Notes: generated from the sequence alone by a model not told the origin. Positions 1 to 9,351 are shown, counted from the stretch's first letter. The stretch: DNA of 64,000 nt from Variovorax atrisoli 110B (GCF_000382045.1 NZ_KB907455.1:186001-250000); one strand, 5' to 3'. Made by a program: numbers and translations.

Positions 1-2
1 AG

Positions 3-1784
3 CCGCCGCGCCGCATCGACGCGATCGACTTCTGGCTGCGCTCGCGGCTCCTGGCCACCGCCCACGCGCTGCGCGAGACGCTGCGGCCCTCGGCCCGCCG
101 GTGGACCGAAGGCAGCGGTGCGCTGGCCGACGCGCCGGTGCTCGCCCACTGCCGCACACCCCTGTGGACCGACGGCCGCGCCGACGAATTCCCGCTCGTG
201 GCCGGCAAGGTGCAGAACCTGCGTGTCGCGCGCCGCGCCTTCGATGCCGTCGAGGTGCCGGCCGGCGAGGTCCTGAGCTTCTGGCGCCAGCTGGGCAGGC
301 CCGCCGCATGGCGCGGCTTCGTGCAGGGGCGCGAGCTGCGCGGCGGCTGCGTGGTGCCGACGCTGGCCGGCGGGCTGTGCCAGCTGTCGAACGCGCTCGC
401 CACCGTGGCGTCGCGTGCGGGCTTCGACCTGGTGGAGCGGCACGGGCACACGGCACGCATCGAGCAGGCCGGCGAGCCGGGCCCGGATGCCGTCGACGCG
501 ACGGTGTTCTGGAACTACATCGATCTGAAGGTGCGCGCCAGGCAGGCGTGGCGGCTCGAAGTGGAGCTGACCGGCTCGGAGCTGGTGCTGCGCATCCGCG
601 GCCGCGGCGCCTCGACCGTGCCTTTCGTGCCAGTCACTGTGCGCCGCACGAACGATGACTCGAGCGGAGACGCGAACGCCGCGCCGCCGGTGGCGCGCGG
701 CTGCCTCAGCTGCGACCAGACCGCCTGCTTCCGCCATCGCCCGCAGGTCGATGTCGGCCCGCAGGGTCTCACCGTCGCGCTGCTCGACACCTGGACGCCG
801 GAGTTCGCGCGCTACCTGCGCGAAGAGCATCCGCGCGCGCAGCGCATGCAGCCGGTGCCGATGCGACTCGCCTTCTGGCGCAGGCCCGCGACGGGCTGGC
901 ACCGCGAGCCGGCGGCCTTGGCCCCGCAGGCACCGTGGACCGCGAGCCTGCGCCGCGCCCTGTGGCAGCGGCTGTGGGCCCGGCGGGCGGGGCGGCGGCA
1001 GGCCAGCCTGATCGATGGCCAGCGCTGGCTCGCGCAGGCTTTCGCGGCGCGGCTGAGGCCGGAGCACACGCAACTGGTGGTCGAGCAGTCGCTGCTGCCG
1101 CACCTGCAGCGCCTCGGCGCGCTCGATGGCCGCGGCGTGGTGGTGCTGGCCGGCGCGCTGCCGATGGCCGACATCGAGCGGCGGCTCGACGAAGCCTCCC
1201 GGCGCTGGCCCGACGACGCCACCCTGCGCGACTTCCGCGCCGATGCGTCGCTGGTGCGTGCGGAGTCGCTGGCATTGGCCCGCGCCTCGGCCATCGTGAC
1301 GCCGCATGCCGAAGTCGCCCGGCGGCTGGCAGCGCCGGCCCCGCAGGCGCAACTGCGCAGGCTCGAATGGGCGCTGCCTCAGGCAGGGGCCGTAGTTCGC
1401 GCGGATGCCGATCTGCCGCTCGTCGTCTTCGCGGCGAGCGCGCTGGCGCGCAAGGGCGCGCGCGAGCTGGCCGCGGCCCTGCAGGGCTGGCCTTGCCGGC
1501 TGCGCGTGCTGGGCTCCGCATCCGACGACGATGGGCTCTGGCAGGGCATCGGCCATGTCGAGCACATGAACTGGCAGGGCGACTGGTTCGCAGGCGCCGC
1601 CGTGGTCGTGCTGCCCGCGCACGTCGAGCACGCGCCGCGTGCGCTGCTGCGCGCCGTGGCGGCGGGCGTGCCGGTGGTCGCATCGACGGCCTGCGGCCTG
1701 GGCGCGCTGCCCGGCGTGCGCGAGATCGCAGCCGGCGACGTGGCAGCGCTTCGCACCGCGCTGCGTGCGGCCTGTGATTCCTGA
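3..1784 (+). CDS. VanW-family protein fused to a glycosyltransferase-like domain (5' end outside window)
   Basis: The frame is open from the first bases of the window, so the N-terminus is missing; 593 residues are visible. Visible residues about 65-205 match the VanW family: a GEVLSFW segment, a GG.C..P..AGGLCQLSNAL core and a late DATVFWNYIDLKV stretch. A CxxCxxxxC cluster follows (visible residues 234, 237 and 242). The rest resembles the C-terminal half of a GT4-type glycosyltransferase, with a VVVLPAHVEHAPRALL acceptor-loop-like segment and A.G.PVVAS near the end. VanW proteins are cell-envelope associated but lack a firmly assigned reaction. I infer an envelope glycan role. The GTG at 138 is an internal codon, not the start. 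The next gene begins 16 bases downstream. Confidence 0.75.
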   Translation, partial: PPRRIDAIDFWLRSRLLATAHALRETLRPSARRWTEGSGALADAPVLAHCRTPLWTDGRADEFPLVAGKVQNLRVARRAFDAVEVPAGEVLSFWRQLGRPAAWRGFVQGRELRGGCVVPTLAGGLCQLSNALATVASRAGFDLVERHGHTARIEQAGEPGPDAVDATVFWNYIDLKVRARQAWRLEVELTGSELVLRIRGRGASTVPFVPVTVRRTNDDSSGDANAAPPVARGCLSCDQTACFRHRPQVDVGPQGLTVALLDTWTPEFARYLREEHPRAQRMQPVPMRLAFWRRPATGWHREPAALAPQAPWTASLRRALWQRLWARRAGRRQASLIDGQRWLAQAFAARLRPEHTQLVVEQSLLPHLQRLGALDGRGVVVLAGALPMADIERRLDEASRRWPDDATLRDFRADASLVRAESLALARASAIVTPHAEVARRLAAPAPQAQLRRLEWALPQAGAVVRADADLPLVVFAASALARKGARELAAALQGWPCRLRVLGSASDDDGLWQGIGHVEHMNWQGDWFAGAAVVVLPAHVEHAPRALLRAVAAGVPVVASTACGLGALPGVREIAAGDVAALRTALRAACDS

Positions 1785-1800
1785 AACCGGAGGAAATCGC

Positions 1801-2397
1801 GTGGCATCGACAGAACAGGCTCGCGCGGCGCTGGCTCCGCACGGCGCGCTGGCGCCGCAGCTCGCCGCCGAACACTGGCGCGGCGAGATCGCGCTGCCCG
1901 AAGCGGTCACGGCCTTCTACGAGCAGGTCGGCCCGCTGGGCAACTGGATCAACGAGCTCGTGGGCCATGCGGGCCTCACCATCGCCACGGCCGGCAACCC
2001 GTTCAGCATTCCGCCGCTGGCACGGCTGTGGTCGCTGCAGGCCGGGTACCGGTGGCACGGCATCACCGGTGAACGCCTCGACTCATGGCCCGATCACTGG
2101 CTGGTGGTGGCCGACCAGGGCGGCGATCCCTTCGTCTTCGACCTGCGCAGCGGCGCGATACAGTTTGCCCGGCACGGCGCGGGCAGGTGGGAGGACGACG
2201 AGCCTCTCTTCGCCGACATCCTGGAGATGGCCGCGTGCCTCGGCACCATCGGCCAGGTCTGGGATGAGGCGGGCGAAGACATCTTCATGGACGACTTCTC
2301 GGTGAACCCGGTGCATCGCGCGCGCCTCGTCGAGCGGCTCGCGCCGCTCGTGGGGGCCGACCGGGCCGAGGGAATCGCAGACGCCTTCGATTGGTAG
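1801..2397 (+). CDS. SMI1/KNR4 (SUKH)-like protein
   Basis: 198 aa, starting at GTG 1801. A GGAGG at about 1790-1794 decides this start; the frame stays open further upstream, but only as overlap with the preceding gene. The sequence has the SUKH pattern: an N-terminal helix (LPEAVTAFYEQVGPLG), a central strand region ending in WLVVADQGGDPFVFD, and a helix with FADILEMAA. SUKH proteins are often immunity proteins of polymorphic toxins, but many are housekeeping or unknown. No toxin gene lies next to this one, so the role is open. It probably shares a transcript with the upstream VanW-like gene (16-nt gap). Confidence 0.7.
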   Translation: MASTEQARAALAPHGALAPQLAAEHWRGEIALPEAVTAFYEQVGPLGNWINELVGHAGLTIATAGNPFSIPPLARLWSLQAGYRWHGITGERLDSWPDHWLVVADQGGDPFVFDLRSGAIQFARHGAGRWEDDEPLFADILEMAACLGTIGQVWDEAGEDIFMDDFSVNPVHRARLVERLAPLVGADRAEGIADAFDW

Positions 2398-2444
2398 CGG
2401 GCCGAGGGGCGCAGCAAAAGAAAAGACGGGAGCAGTTTTCAGAC

Positions 2445-4124
2445 ATGACCATCGATCTCCAGACGCTCAAGTGCGGCGAATGCGGCAGCAGCGTGCTCAA
2501 GCGCACCGGCCTCAACGAATACACCTGCGAGCACTGCGGCTCCGTCACGCTGGTGGAAGACAACGTCTCCGACCGGCTGGAGCGCGTGCTCAACCAGGTG
2601 AAGAACGAAGCCGGCCGGCGGCTTGCGGCCGAGGAGGCGCGCAAGCAGGCGCTCATGCTCCGCAAGCTCGGCATCGCGGTCGGCGTGGCGGTGGCCGCGG
2701 TGGTGCTCTTCGGCGTGATCAGCGTGGTCCTCGGCAACCGGAATGCCGACACGCGCGGCGCTTCGCAGCGCGTGGCCGCCGCCATCGACCGCACCATTCC
2801 CGTCGAAGGTCTCAAGCTCGACGAGCCGCGCCAAGTGCTCGTGGGCGGCGGCAGCTCGGCCACCCCCAAGCTGCTGGTGGTGGCGCGCAACGAGACGGGC
2901 AAGCCGCTGTCGCGCGCAGGCATCCGCGCCGTGTACTACGACGGCGAGAACAAGCTCGACGAGCGCAGCGAGACGCTGCCGGTGGCCGTGCTCGAGCCCG
3001 GCGAAAGCGCCCCCGTGCTGGTCGACATGCCCAGCGGCAAGAACGTCACGCGGCAGGAGCTGCGCGTGCAGAAGCTGGCCGAGCCCTACAGCGCGGTCAA
3101 GGGGCCGCGCATGGCGTTCTCGCGCGTGCGGCTGGTGCAGCAGGGCGATCGGGTGCGGCTGGTGGGCCGCATCGTCAACGACCGCAAGGACGCCACCACG
3201 CTCGGCGGCTTCGAGGTGCTGGCCACGCTGTACGACGACGCGGGGCAGGTGATCGGCTTCGGCCACGGCTACGGGCAGGCCAACGAGATACAGCCCGGCG
3301 GGCGGACCTCGGTGGACGTGAGCATCTCGCGCTTCGGCCGCGCGGCGGCCATCGCGGCGTGGGACTATCGCATCGGCTACAGCGTCGTCGAGGCCTCGGG
3401 CGGACGCACGCCGGTGCTGAATGCGGAGCGCGTGGTCCGCACCGCAGGCGGAGCGGAGAGCTTCAATCCCGAGCTGCGCCTGGGCACCGACGACCTGCTG
3501 GCCGACGACAGCGAGCGCTTCGACGAGAAGCAGCTCGAGCTGCTGCCGCTGGTGGACGGGCGCAACAACATCCAGCAGCGGCTTTTCCTGGGCGAACTGG
3601 TCAACCGCAGCACCGACGCCGTCGTGCTCGCGCCGGGCGGCGTGATCTCGCGCTTCAGCGGCAGCAAGGCGCACGGCACGACCACCATCTCGGGGCTGGC
3701 CTACCTGTATCCCGGCGAGCGCTTTCCCATCTACCTGGAGCCGCAGGACATGGAGCGCATCACCGACACGCGCATCGAGTGGAAGCCCATGCGCCGCGCC
3801 GCCTTGCCCGGCCCGCGCAAGCCGCTGGAGGTGAAGGTGACGGGCACCAAGGCCGAGATCGGCAGCGTGCTGCTCAACTTCAGCCAGCGCTTTTCGTACA
3901 AGTACGTGGTGGTCAGCGGCAGCGTGAAGAACCCGGGCACGGGCATCGTCGGCAAGGTGCGGCTGTGGGTGAGCCTGCGCGACCGCAACGGGCAGCTCAC
4001 GGGCTTCAAGCTGGTGGACAACCTGCCGGCCATCGCGCCGGGCGAGAGCGTGCCCTTCCAGGCGAGCGTGGAGCAGAACGGCCGCGACTTCGCCAGCGTG
4101 ACCACGCTATACCAAACCGAATAG
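2445..4124 (+). CDS. Zinc-ribbon, single-pass membrane protein of unknown function
   Basis: 559 aa from ATG 2445, preceded by a GGGAG. Residues 10-31 form a zinc ribbon with four cysteines (C10, C13, C28, C31; CGEC...CEHC). A charged helix follows (residues 40-74), then one hydrophobic segment (about 75-97), then a long beta-rich region of about 460 residues. That region has repeated patterns of the type VVVSGSVKNPGTG and LLVVARNETGKPLS, resembling the extracellular FxLyD-like or immunoglobulin-like modules used in comparing basal and modified side chains. The layout suggests a cytoplasmic metal ribbon and a periplasmic beta domain. I do not recognise a named family. It is co-directional with its neighbours. 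Confidence 0.7.
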   Translation: MTIDLQTLKCGECGSSVLKRTGLNEYTCEHCGSVTLVEDNVSDRLERVLNQVKNEAGRRLAAEEARKQALMLRKLGIAVGVAVAAVVLFGVISVVLGNRNADTRGASQRVAAAIDRTIPVEGLKLDEPRQVLVGGGSSATPKLLVVARNETGKPLSRAGIRAVYYDGENKLDERSETLPVAVLEPGESAPVLVDMPSGKNVTRQELRVQKLAEPYSAVKGPRMAFSRVRLVQQGDRVRLVGRIVNDRKDATTLGGFEVLATLYDDAGQVIGFGHGYGQANEIQPGGRTSVDVSISRFGRAAAIAAWDYRIGYSVVEASGGRTPVLNAERVVRTAGGAESFNPELRLGTDDLLADDSERFDEKQLELLPLVDGRNNIQQRLFLGELVNRSTDAVVLAPGGVISRFSGSKAHGTTTISGLAYLYPGERFPIYLEPQDMERITDTRIEWKPMRRAALPGPRKPLEVKVTGTKAEIGSVLLNFSQRFSYKYVVVSGSVKNPGTGIVGKVRLWVSLRDRNGQLTGFKLVDNLPAIAPGESVPFQASVEQNGRDFASVTTLYQTE

Positions 4125-4157
4125 CCCCTGCGGCGACGGAAATGGGCGCTTGGGGCC

Positions 4158-5150
4158 ATGATCGCGCCCATGATTCCGTTCTCCATCCTCGACCTTTCCC
4201 CGATCACCGAGGGCAGCGACGCCGCGCAGTCGTTCCGCAACTCGCTCTCGCTGGCGCAGCATGGCGAGAAGCTGGGCTACACGCGCTACTGGCTGGCCGA
4301 GCACCACGGCATGCCGGGCATCGCAAGCGCGGCCACCGCCGTGCTGCTGGCCTACGTGGGGGCGGGCACATCCACCATCCGCATCGGTGCCGGCGGCGTG
4401 ATGCTGCCGAACCATTCGCCGCTGGTGATCGCCGAGCAGTTCGGCACGCTCGAATCGCTGTACCCGGGGCGCGTCGACCTTGGCCTGGGGCGCGCGCCGG
4501 GCTCGGACCAGCGCACCGCACGGGCCCTGCGGCGCAACCTGGAGTCGGACGCCGACCAGTTCCCGCAGGACGTGATCGAGCTGATGGACTTCATGTCGAA
4601 GAACCCGCAGCAGCCGGTGCGCGCCGTGCCCGGCGCGGGGCTGGAGGTGCCGGTGTGGATCCTCGGATCGAGCACCTTCGGCGCGCAGCTGGCCGCCCAC
4701 CTGGGCCTGCCCTACGCCTTCGCCTCGCACTTCGCGCCGCAGCAGATCATGCAGGCCATCCAGATCTATCGCGAGACCTTCAGGCCCTCGGCGCAACTGC
4801 AGAAGCCGTACGTGATGCTGGGCTTCAACGTGTTCGCGGCCGACACCGACGAGGAGGCCGAGTTCCGCGCCACCTCGTGGCAGCAGGCCTTCGTGAACCT
4901 GCGCAGCGGCCGCCCGGGCCGCCTGCCGCCGCCGGTGGACGGCTATCGCCAGAAGATCGGCCCGGCGGAGAACGCGCTGCTCGACTCGGTGCTGTCGTGC
5001 TCGGCGGTCGGTTCGGTCGAGACGGTGAAGAAGGGCGTGGAAGCCTTCGTCGCTCGCACCGGCGCGGACGAGCTCATGATCACCTCGCAGGTGTTCGACC
5101 ACGTGGCGCGGCTGCGTTCCTACGAGCTGCTCGCCGGAGCTTTTCACTAG
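4158..5150 (+). CDS. LLM-class flavin-dependent oxidoreductase
   Basis: 330 aa, a luciferase-like monooxygenase of the single-subunit bacterial type. Family features seen: the start PFSILDLSPITEG, YWLAEHHGMPGIAS, GAGGVMLPNHSPLVIAEQFG, and LDLGLGRAPG-type text (here VDLGLGRAPGSD). These proteins bind FMN and oxidise an unknown substrate with O2. A second in-frame ATG at 4170 is also a plausible start. The gene ends 5 bases before the first copy of the 90-bp repeat and converges on the acyl-CoA ligase. The family assignment is firm; the substrate is unknown. Confidence 0.9.
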   Translation: MIAPMIPFSILDLSPITEGSDAAQSFRNSLSLAQHGEKLGYTRYWLAEHHGMPGIASAATAVLLAYVGAGTSTIRIGAGGVMLPNHSPLVIAEQFGTLESLYPGRVDLGLGRAPGSDQRTARALRRNLESDADQFPQDVIELMDFMSKNPQQPVRAVPGAGLEVPVWILGSSTFGAQLAAHLGLPYAFASHFAPQQIMQAIQIYRETFRPSAQLQKPYVMLGFNVFAADTDEEAEFRATSWQQAFVNLRSGRPGRLPPPVDGYRQKIGPAENALLDSVLSCSAVGSVETVKKGVEAFVARTGADELMITSQVFDHVARLRSYELLAGAFH

Positions 5151-5155
5151 GCTCG

Positions 5156-5246
5156 CCCCCGGGCTTCGCGCACTGCGTGTCGCGTGCGCCTTCCCCCTAC
5201 CGGGGGCAACACCTGAGGCCCGGCAAAGCCGGTTCCCCGGTGTTCC
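5156..5246 (+). repeat. Interspersed two-hairpin repeat, copy A
   Basis: 91 bp in the convergent gap between the LLM oxidoreductase and the acyl-CoA ligase. Order of parts: a box resembling CCCCCAGGCTTCGCGCAC, a C-run/G-run hairpin (CCCCC TAC CGGGGG), then GGCCCGGCAAAGCCGGTTCC with its CCGGC-AAA-GCCGG hairpin, then CGGTGTTCC. The same parts recur in copies B-G. Confidence 0.9.
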
Positions 5247-5273
5247 ACGAAAAAGCCGGATGCCGCTCGGCTG

Positions 5274-7004
5274 CTATGCCGCCCGCTTGCGGGCTTCCTC
5301 GTCGACGAGATCCTTCTTCGAGAGCTTGCCCACCGGCGTCTTGGGCAGCTCGGCGCGGATCTCGAGCGCGCCGATCATCTCGTGCTTGCCGAGGCGGTTC
5401 TTCAGGAAGGCCTTGAGCTCGTCGAGCGTCAGCTCGGGCGCGCCGTCCTTGAGCTTCACGAAGGCCTTGGGCGACTGGCCGCGGTACTCGTCCGGGATGC
5501 CGATCACGCAGACCTCGGCCACCGAGGGGTGCTCGTACACCGCCTCCTCCAGCACGCGCGGATAGACGTTGTAGCCGCCGCACAGCAGCATGTCCTTGGT
5601 GCGGTCGACGATGTAGAGGTAGCCGTCGGCATCCATCTTCGCGACGTCGCCGCTGCGGAAGTAGCCGTCGGGCGTCATCGAATCGGCCGTGGCCTTGGGG
5701 TTGTTCCAGTAGCCCTTCATCACGTTCGGGCCCTTGATGCAGAGCTCGCCCGCCTCGCCGAAGACGGTGACGTCCTTCGCCGGATCGTCCAGGCTCACGA
5801 GCTTGATGCGAACCTGCGGCAGAGGCATGCCGCACGACCCCGCCTTGCGCAGGCCGCGCGCGGGGGTGAAGGTGCCAACGGGCGAGGTCTCGGTCATGCC
5901 CCAGCCTTCGTTCAGATGGCAGCCGGTGAGCTCGAAGAAGCGCTGCTCCACCTCCACCGGCAGCGGCGCGCCGCCCGAGCCGCAGAACTTGAGCGAGCGC
6001 AGGTCCATCTCCCTGGCCTTGGGGTGCGAGAGGATCGCGGTGTACATCGTCGGCACGCCGGGGAACACGCTGATGCGGCTGGCGGCGAGTTCGTTCATCA
6101 CCGCATCGACATCGAAGCGCGTGTGCAGCACCAGCGCCGCGCCCAGGCGCACGCCGAGCAGCATTGCGGCGCTGAGCGCGAAGATGTGGAAGAGCGGCAG
6201 CACCACCAGGAAGCGCTCCTTGCCTTCATCCAGGATGGGCGGCTCGCCCCGGGTCGACTCGTAGTACTGCGCCGAGGCGGAAGTGAGGTTGGCGTGCGTG
6301 AGCATCGCGCCCTTGGGCAGGCCGGTGGTGCCGCCGGTGTACTGCAGCACCACGATCTCTTCGGCGAGGTCGCCCAGCGGGTAGGTCTTGTGCGTGCCTT
6401 CGCTTTTCAGCAGGTCGGTGAAGCGCACGTGCCGGTCGTCCACCGGCACCGGGGCGATCTGGCCGGCGCCCTGCAGCTGGGCCTGCACCTTGTCGCCCAT
6501 GGCGCCGTAGTCGCCGAGGCTGCCGACCACCAGCGTCTTCAGGCGCGAGCTGTCGAGCAGGCGCGCCATCTGCGGGTAGAGGTTGACGAGGTCGAGGGTG
6601 ACGAGGATATCGGTGCGGCTGTCCTCGATCTTGTGGGCCAGCACGCGCTCGGCGTCCAGCGGCGAGTAGTTGACCACCGTGCCGCCGGCCTTCAGCACCG
6701 CGAAGAAGGCGATCGGGTAGTGCGGCGTGTTGGGCAGGTAGAGGCCGACGTGCACGCCCGGTTTCACGCCCAGGTCCTGCAGTCCCTTGGCCGCGCGCTC
6801 GACGGCAGCGCCGAGTTCGCGGTAGGTGATGGCCTGGCCCATGAACTCGACGGCGGATTGGCCGGGCCAGCGTTCGACAGCCTCGTCGAGCATCTGCTGC
6901 ACCGGCTTTACCGGCAATTCGGCGTCCCAGCGCATGCCTTCGGGATAGGTGCGGGTCCAGGGGAGGATGTCGCCGGCAGTGGCGGCGGTCGAAGGTGTAG
7001 CCAT
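5274..7004 (-). CDS. Long-chain/medium-chain acyl-CoA ligase (AMP-binding enzyme)
   Basis: 576 aa ANL-superfamily enzyme that activates a carboxylic acid to its acyl-CoA through an acyl-adenylate. Motifs: P-loop-like YTGGTTGLPKGA (A3), EGWGMTETSP (A5), YFRSGDVAKMDADGYL (A7/A8) and KTPVGKLSKK carrying the catalytic lysine (A10). The N-terminal 25 residues (PWTRTYPEGMRWD) are typical of the FadD/PimA-like dicarboxylate-CoA ligase group common in betaproteobacteria. It is a different enzyme from the second ligase at 13592. The gene stands alone on the minus strand, diverging from mnmA. The exact acyl substrate cannot be read from the sequence. Confidence 0.9.
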   Translation of the reverse strand: MATPSTAATAGDILPWTRTYPEGMRWDAELPVKPVQQMLDEAVERWPGQSAVEFMGQAITYRELGAAVERAAKGLQDLGVKPGVHVGLYLPNTPHYPIAFFAVLKAGGTVVNYSPLDAERVLAHKIEDSRTDILVTLDLVNLYPQMARLLDSSRLKTLVVGSLGDYGAMGDKVQAQLQGAGQIAPVPVDDRHVRFTDLLKSEGTHKTYPLGDLAEEIVVLQYTGGTTGLPKGAMLTHANLTSASAQYYESTRGEPPILDEGKERFLVVLPLFHIFALSAAMLLGVRLGAALVLHTRFDVDAVMNELAASRISVFPGVPTMYTAILSHPKAREMDLRSLKFCGSGGAPLPVEVEQRFFELTGCHLNEGWGMTETSPVGTFTPARGLRKAGSCGMPLPQVRIKLVSLDDPAKDVTVFGEAGELCIKGPNVMKGYWNNPKATADSMTPDGYFRSGDVAKMDADGYLYIVDRTKDMLLCGGYNVYPRVLEEAVYEHPSVAEVCVIGIPDEYRGQSPKAFVKLKDGAPELTLDELKAFLKNRLGKHEMIGALEIRAELPKTPVGKLSKKDLVDEEARKRAA

Positions 7005-7195
7005 GCGTCTTGTCTCCGCTTGCGTTTGTCGTGTCGTGAATGGCGTGGCGGGTCTTGCTGCCGCCTTCGTCCGGAATCACTTTAGCGCCGGCCCTCCTGT
7101 CGATGGCCGTCGGGCTGACAAACCGGCGACACGGGTTTTCCCGATTTCCCACACGCCGCAGGCCCCTTCCACGGGGCTGGGACAATAGGGGGCTT

Positions 7196-8308
7196 ATGGC
7201 AAAGCATCGGATCGTTGTGGGACTCAGCGGCGGAGTGGATTCCGCGGTGACGGCGCACCTGCTCAAGCAGCAGGGGCACGAGGTGGTCGGCATCTTCATG
7301 AAGAACTGGGAAGACGACGACGACAGCGAGTACTGCTCGTCGAACATCGACTTCGTGGATGCCGCCAGCGTGGCCGACGTGCTGGGCATCGAGATCGAGC
7401 ACGTCAACTTCGCGGCCGACTACAAGGACCGCGTGTTCGCCGAGTTCCTGCGCGAGTACAAGGCCGGCCGCACGCCCAACCCCGACGTGCTGTGCAACGC
7501 CGAGATCAAGTTCAAGGCCTTCCTCGACCACGCCATGCGCCTGGGCGCCGAGAAGATCGCCACCGGCCACTACGCCCGCGTGCGGCTGAACGAGGCCACC
7601 GGCAGGCACGAGCTGCTCAAGGGGCTCGATCCGTCGAAGGACCAGAGCTACTTCCTGCACCGCCTGAACCAGGCGCAACTGTCGAAGACGATGTTCCCGG
7701 TCGGCGAGCTGCACAAGACCGAGGTGCGCCGCATCGCCGAGGAGATCGGCCTGCCCAACGCCAAGAAGAAGGACTCGACCGGCATCTGCTTCATCGGCGA
7801 GCGACCGTTCCGCGAGTTCCTCAACCGCTACATCTCCAAGGAGCCGGGCCCGATCAAGGACGACCGCGGCCGCAAGCTGGGCGAGCACCAGGGGCTGAGC
7901 TTCTACACGCTGGGGCAGCGGCAGGGGCTGGGCATCGGCGGCGTGAAGGAAAAGGGCGCGCAGCGCGGCTCGGGGGACCATTCCCCCTGGTTCGTGGCGC
8001 GCAAGGACGTCGAGAAGAACACGCTGTGGGTGGTGCAGGGGCACGATCATCCGTGGCTGCTGTCCTCGGAACTGAAGGCGGACGACGCGAGCTGGATTTC
8101 CGGCGAGGCGCCGGTGCCGGGCGCCTACGGCTCCAAGGCGCGCTACCGGCAGGCCGATGCGGCCTGCGAGATGGAAACGGTGGCAAGCGGTGCGAACCCC
8201 GCCGTCTTCGGCCTGCGCTTCGGCGATCCGCAGTGGGCGGTGACGCCGGGGCAGTCGGCCGTGCTCTACGACGGCGAACGCTGCCTGGGCGGCGGCGTCA
8301 TCGTCTGA
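7196..8308 (+). CDS. mnmA: tRNA-specific 2-thiouridylase MnmA
   Basis: 370 aa. It adenylates and thiolates U34 of tRNA-Lys, -Glu and -Gln. Seen: the PP-loop GLSGGVDS (residues 9-16), catalytic Cys100 in NPDVLCNAEIKF and the second catalytic Cys198 in STGICFIGER. The start at ATG 7196 gives the family N-terminus MAKHRIVVGLSGG; open frame further upstream is not conserved-looking. The length matches the family. The NUDIX gene converges on it 28 bases downstream, a neighbourhood shared with E. coli nudJ-mnmA. Confidence 0.97.
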   Translation: MAKHRIVVGLSGGVDSAVTAHLLKQQGHEVVGIFMKNWEDDDDSEYCSSNIDFVDAASVADVLGIEIEHVNFAADYKDRVFAEFLREYKAGRTPNPDVLCNAEIKFKAFLDHAMRLGAEKIATGHYARVRLNEATGRHELLKGLDPSKDQSYFLHRLNQAQLSKTMFPVGELHKTEVRRIAEEIGLPNAKKKDSTGICFIGERPFREFLNRYISKEPGPIKDDRGRKLGEHQGLSFYTLGQRQGLGIGGVKEKGAQRGSGDHSPWFVARKDVEKNTLWVVQGHDHPWLLSSELKADDASWISGEAPVPGAYGSKARYRQADAACEMETVASGANPAVFGLRFGDPQWAVTPGQSAVLYDGERCLGGGVIV

Positions 8309-8336
8309 CTGACACCGGAGCCCCTTACTCTTCGAT

Positions 8337-8825
8337 TCAGGGCTGCGACCACACCGATTCGTCGACGTGCACCACGTCGAGCGGGTGGCGCTTGCCGGCC
8401 AGATGGTCTTCCACGCACCGCAGCAGCAGCGGGCTGCGGTGCCGCTGCACGCTCGCGCGGATCTCGTCGGCCGTCATCCACACGGTGCGCACGATGCCTT
8501 CGTCGAGCGCTCGGCCTTCTTCGAAGGCACCCAGGGTGCCCGCGAAGGCGAAGCGCATGTAGGTGGTGTCTTCGCCGCGCTCGGCCAGCGGGCGCGAACG
8601 GGCCATGTAGATGCCGATGAGCGCAGTTGGCGTGAAATGATGGGCCGTTTCTTCCAGCGTCTCGCGCGCGCAGCCCTCGGCCGGTGACTCCCCGGGGTCG
8701 AGGTGGCCGGCGGGCGTGTTGAGGCGCAGGCCGTCGGGCGTGTGTTCCTCGACGAGAAGAAAGCGCCCCTCGCGCTCGATCACCGCGGCGACCGTGACAT
8801 TGGGCTTCCAGCGCGAAGTTGCCAT
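8337..8825 (-). CDS. nudJ: NUDIX hydrolase, NudJ-like
   Basis: 162 aa. The NUDIX box is complete (G40 x5 E46 x7 R54E55 xx E58E59), so it should hydrolyse a nucleoside diphosphate-linked substrate with divalent metal. Similarity to NudJ (hydroxymethylpyrimidine pyrophosphate / nucleoside triphosphate phosphatase) rests on the N-terminus W.PNVTVAAVIEREGRFLLVEE and on the position beside mnmA. The last residues (ESVWSQP) face the mnmA stop. The NUDIX assignment is certain; the NudJ name is likely. Confidence 0.85.
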   Translation of the reverse strand: MATSRWKPNVTVAAVIEREGRFLLVEEHTPDGLRLNTPAGHLDPGESPAEGCARETLEETAHHFTPTALIGIYMARSRPLAERGEDTTYMRFAFAGTLGAFEEGRALDEGIVRTVWMTADEIRASVQRHRSPLLLRCVEDHLAGKRHPLDVVHVDESVWSQP

Positions 8826-8837
8826 CTTTTGCCCCTC

Positions 8838-9275
8838 TTATTTCAGTACATAGCCACTGAAGCGCCAGATGCGGTCCTGGTCGAGGTGAAAGCTCACGAG
8901 TTCGCGCACGGAGCCTTCGGGCTTGTTCGCGAAGCGGGATTCGTACTCGACGCTGACGTACTGGCCGGCCGTGTCGGGATCGGCGTCCGCGACGACCTGG
9001 CGATTGACTGCCACCCAGGTGCGCATCTGCGGCGCACCGATGGTCGAGCGGCTTCGGCTGACCTGGCTGACGAAATCGGCGCGGGAGACGCGCTTGCGGG
9101 CGGCCGGCGTGGCGCCGTCCCACAGTTCGCCGGCGCGGCCCTGGTCGATCATCTGGATGGCCAGCATGCCGCCGCGCACCATGTCGCTGGCTTCGACTTC
9201 TTCTCCGGCGGTGGCAGGGCCGAGCCAGCCCCAGAGCAGGGTGATGGCGAGCAGCAGCCGGATCAGCGGATTCAT
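8838..9275 (-). CDS. DUF4019-domain exported protein
   Basis: 145 aa. Residues 1-23 form a Sec signal peptide (hydrophobic LIRLLLAITLLWGWLG, AxA-like PATAG). The mature part matches DUF4019: a W.GATPAARKRVSR.DFV segment, then a strand ending YVSVEYESRFANK and the final WRFSGYVLK. Function unknown; probably periplasmic. It lies 12 bases upstream of the NUDIX gene on the same strand, so the two may be co-transcribed. Confidence 0.85.
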   Translation of the reverse strand: MNPLIRLLLAITLLWGWLGPATAGEEVEASDMVRGGMLAIQMIDQGRAGELWDGATPAARKRVSRADFVSQVSRSRSTIGAPQMRTWVAVNRQVVADADPDTAGQYVSVEYESRFANKPEGSVRELVSFHLDQDRIWRFSGYVLK

Positions 9276-9351
9276 TCGTCTCGTTCCTCGGTGCGGCGCA
9301 CGCCGGGCGCGCCGTTTCAGAGACTACTGTAGCTCGGCCTGAAACCCGGCT

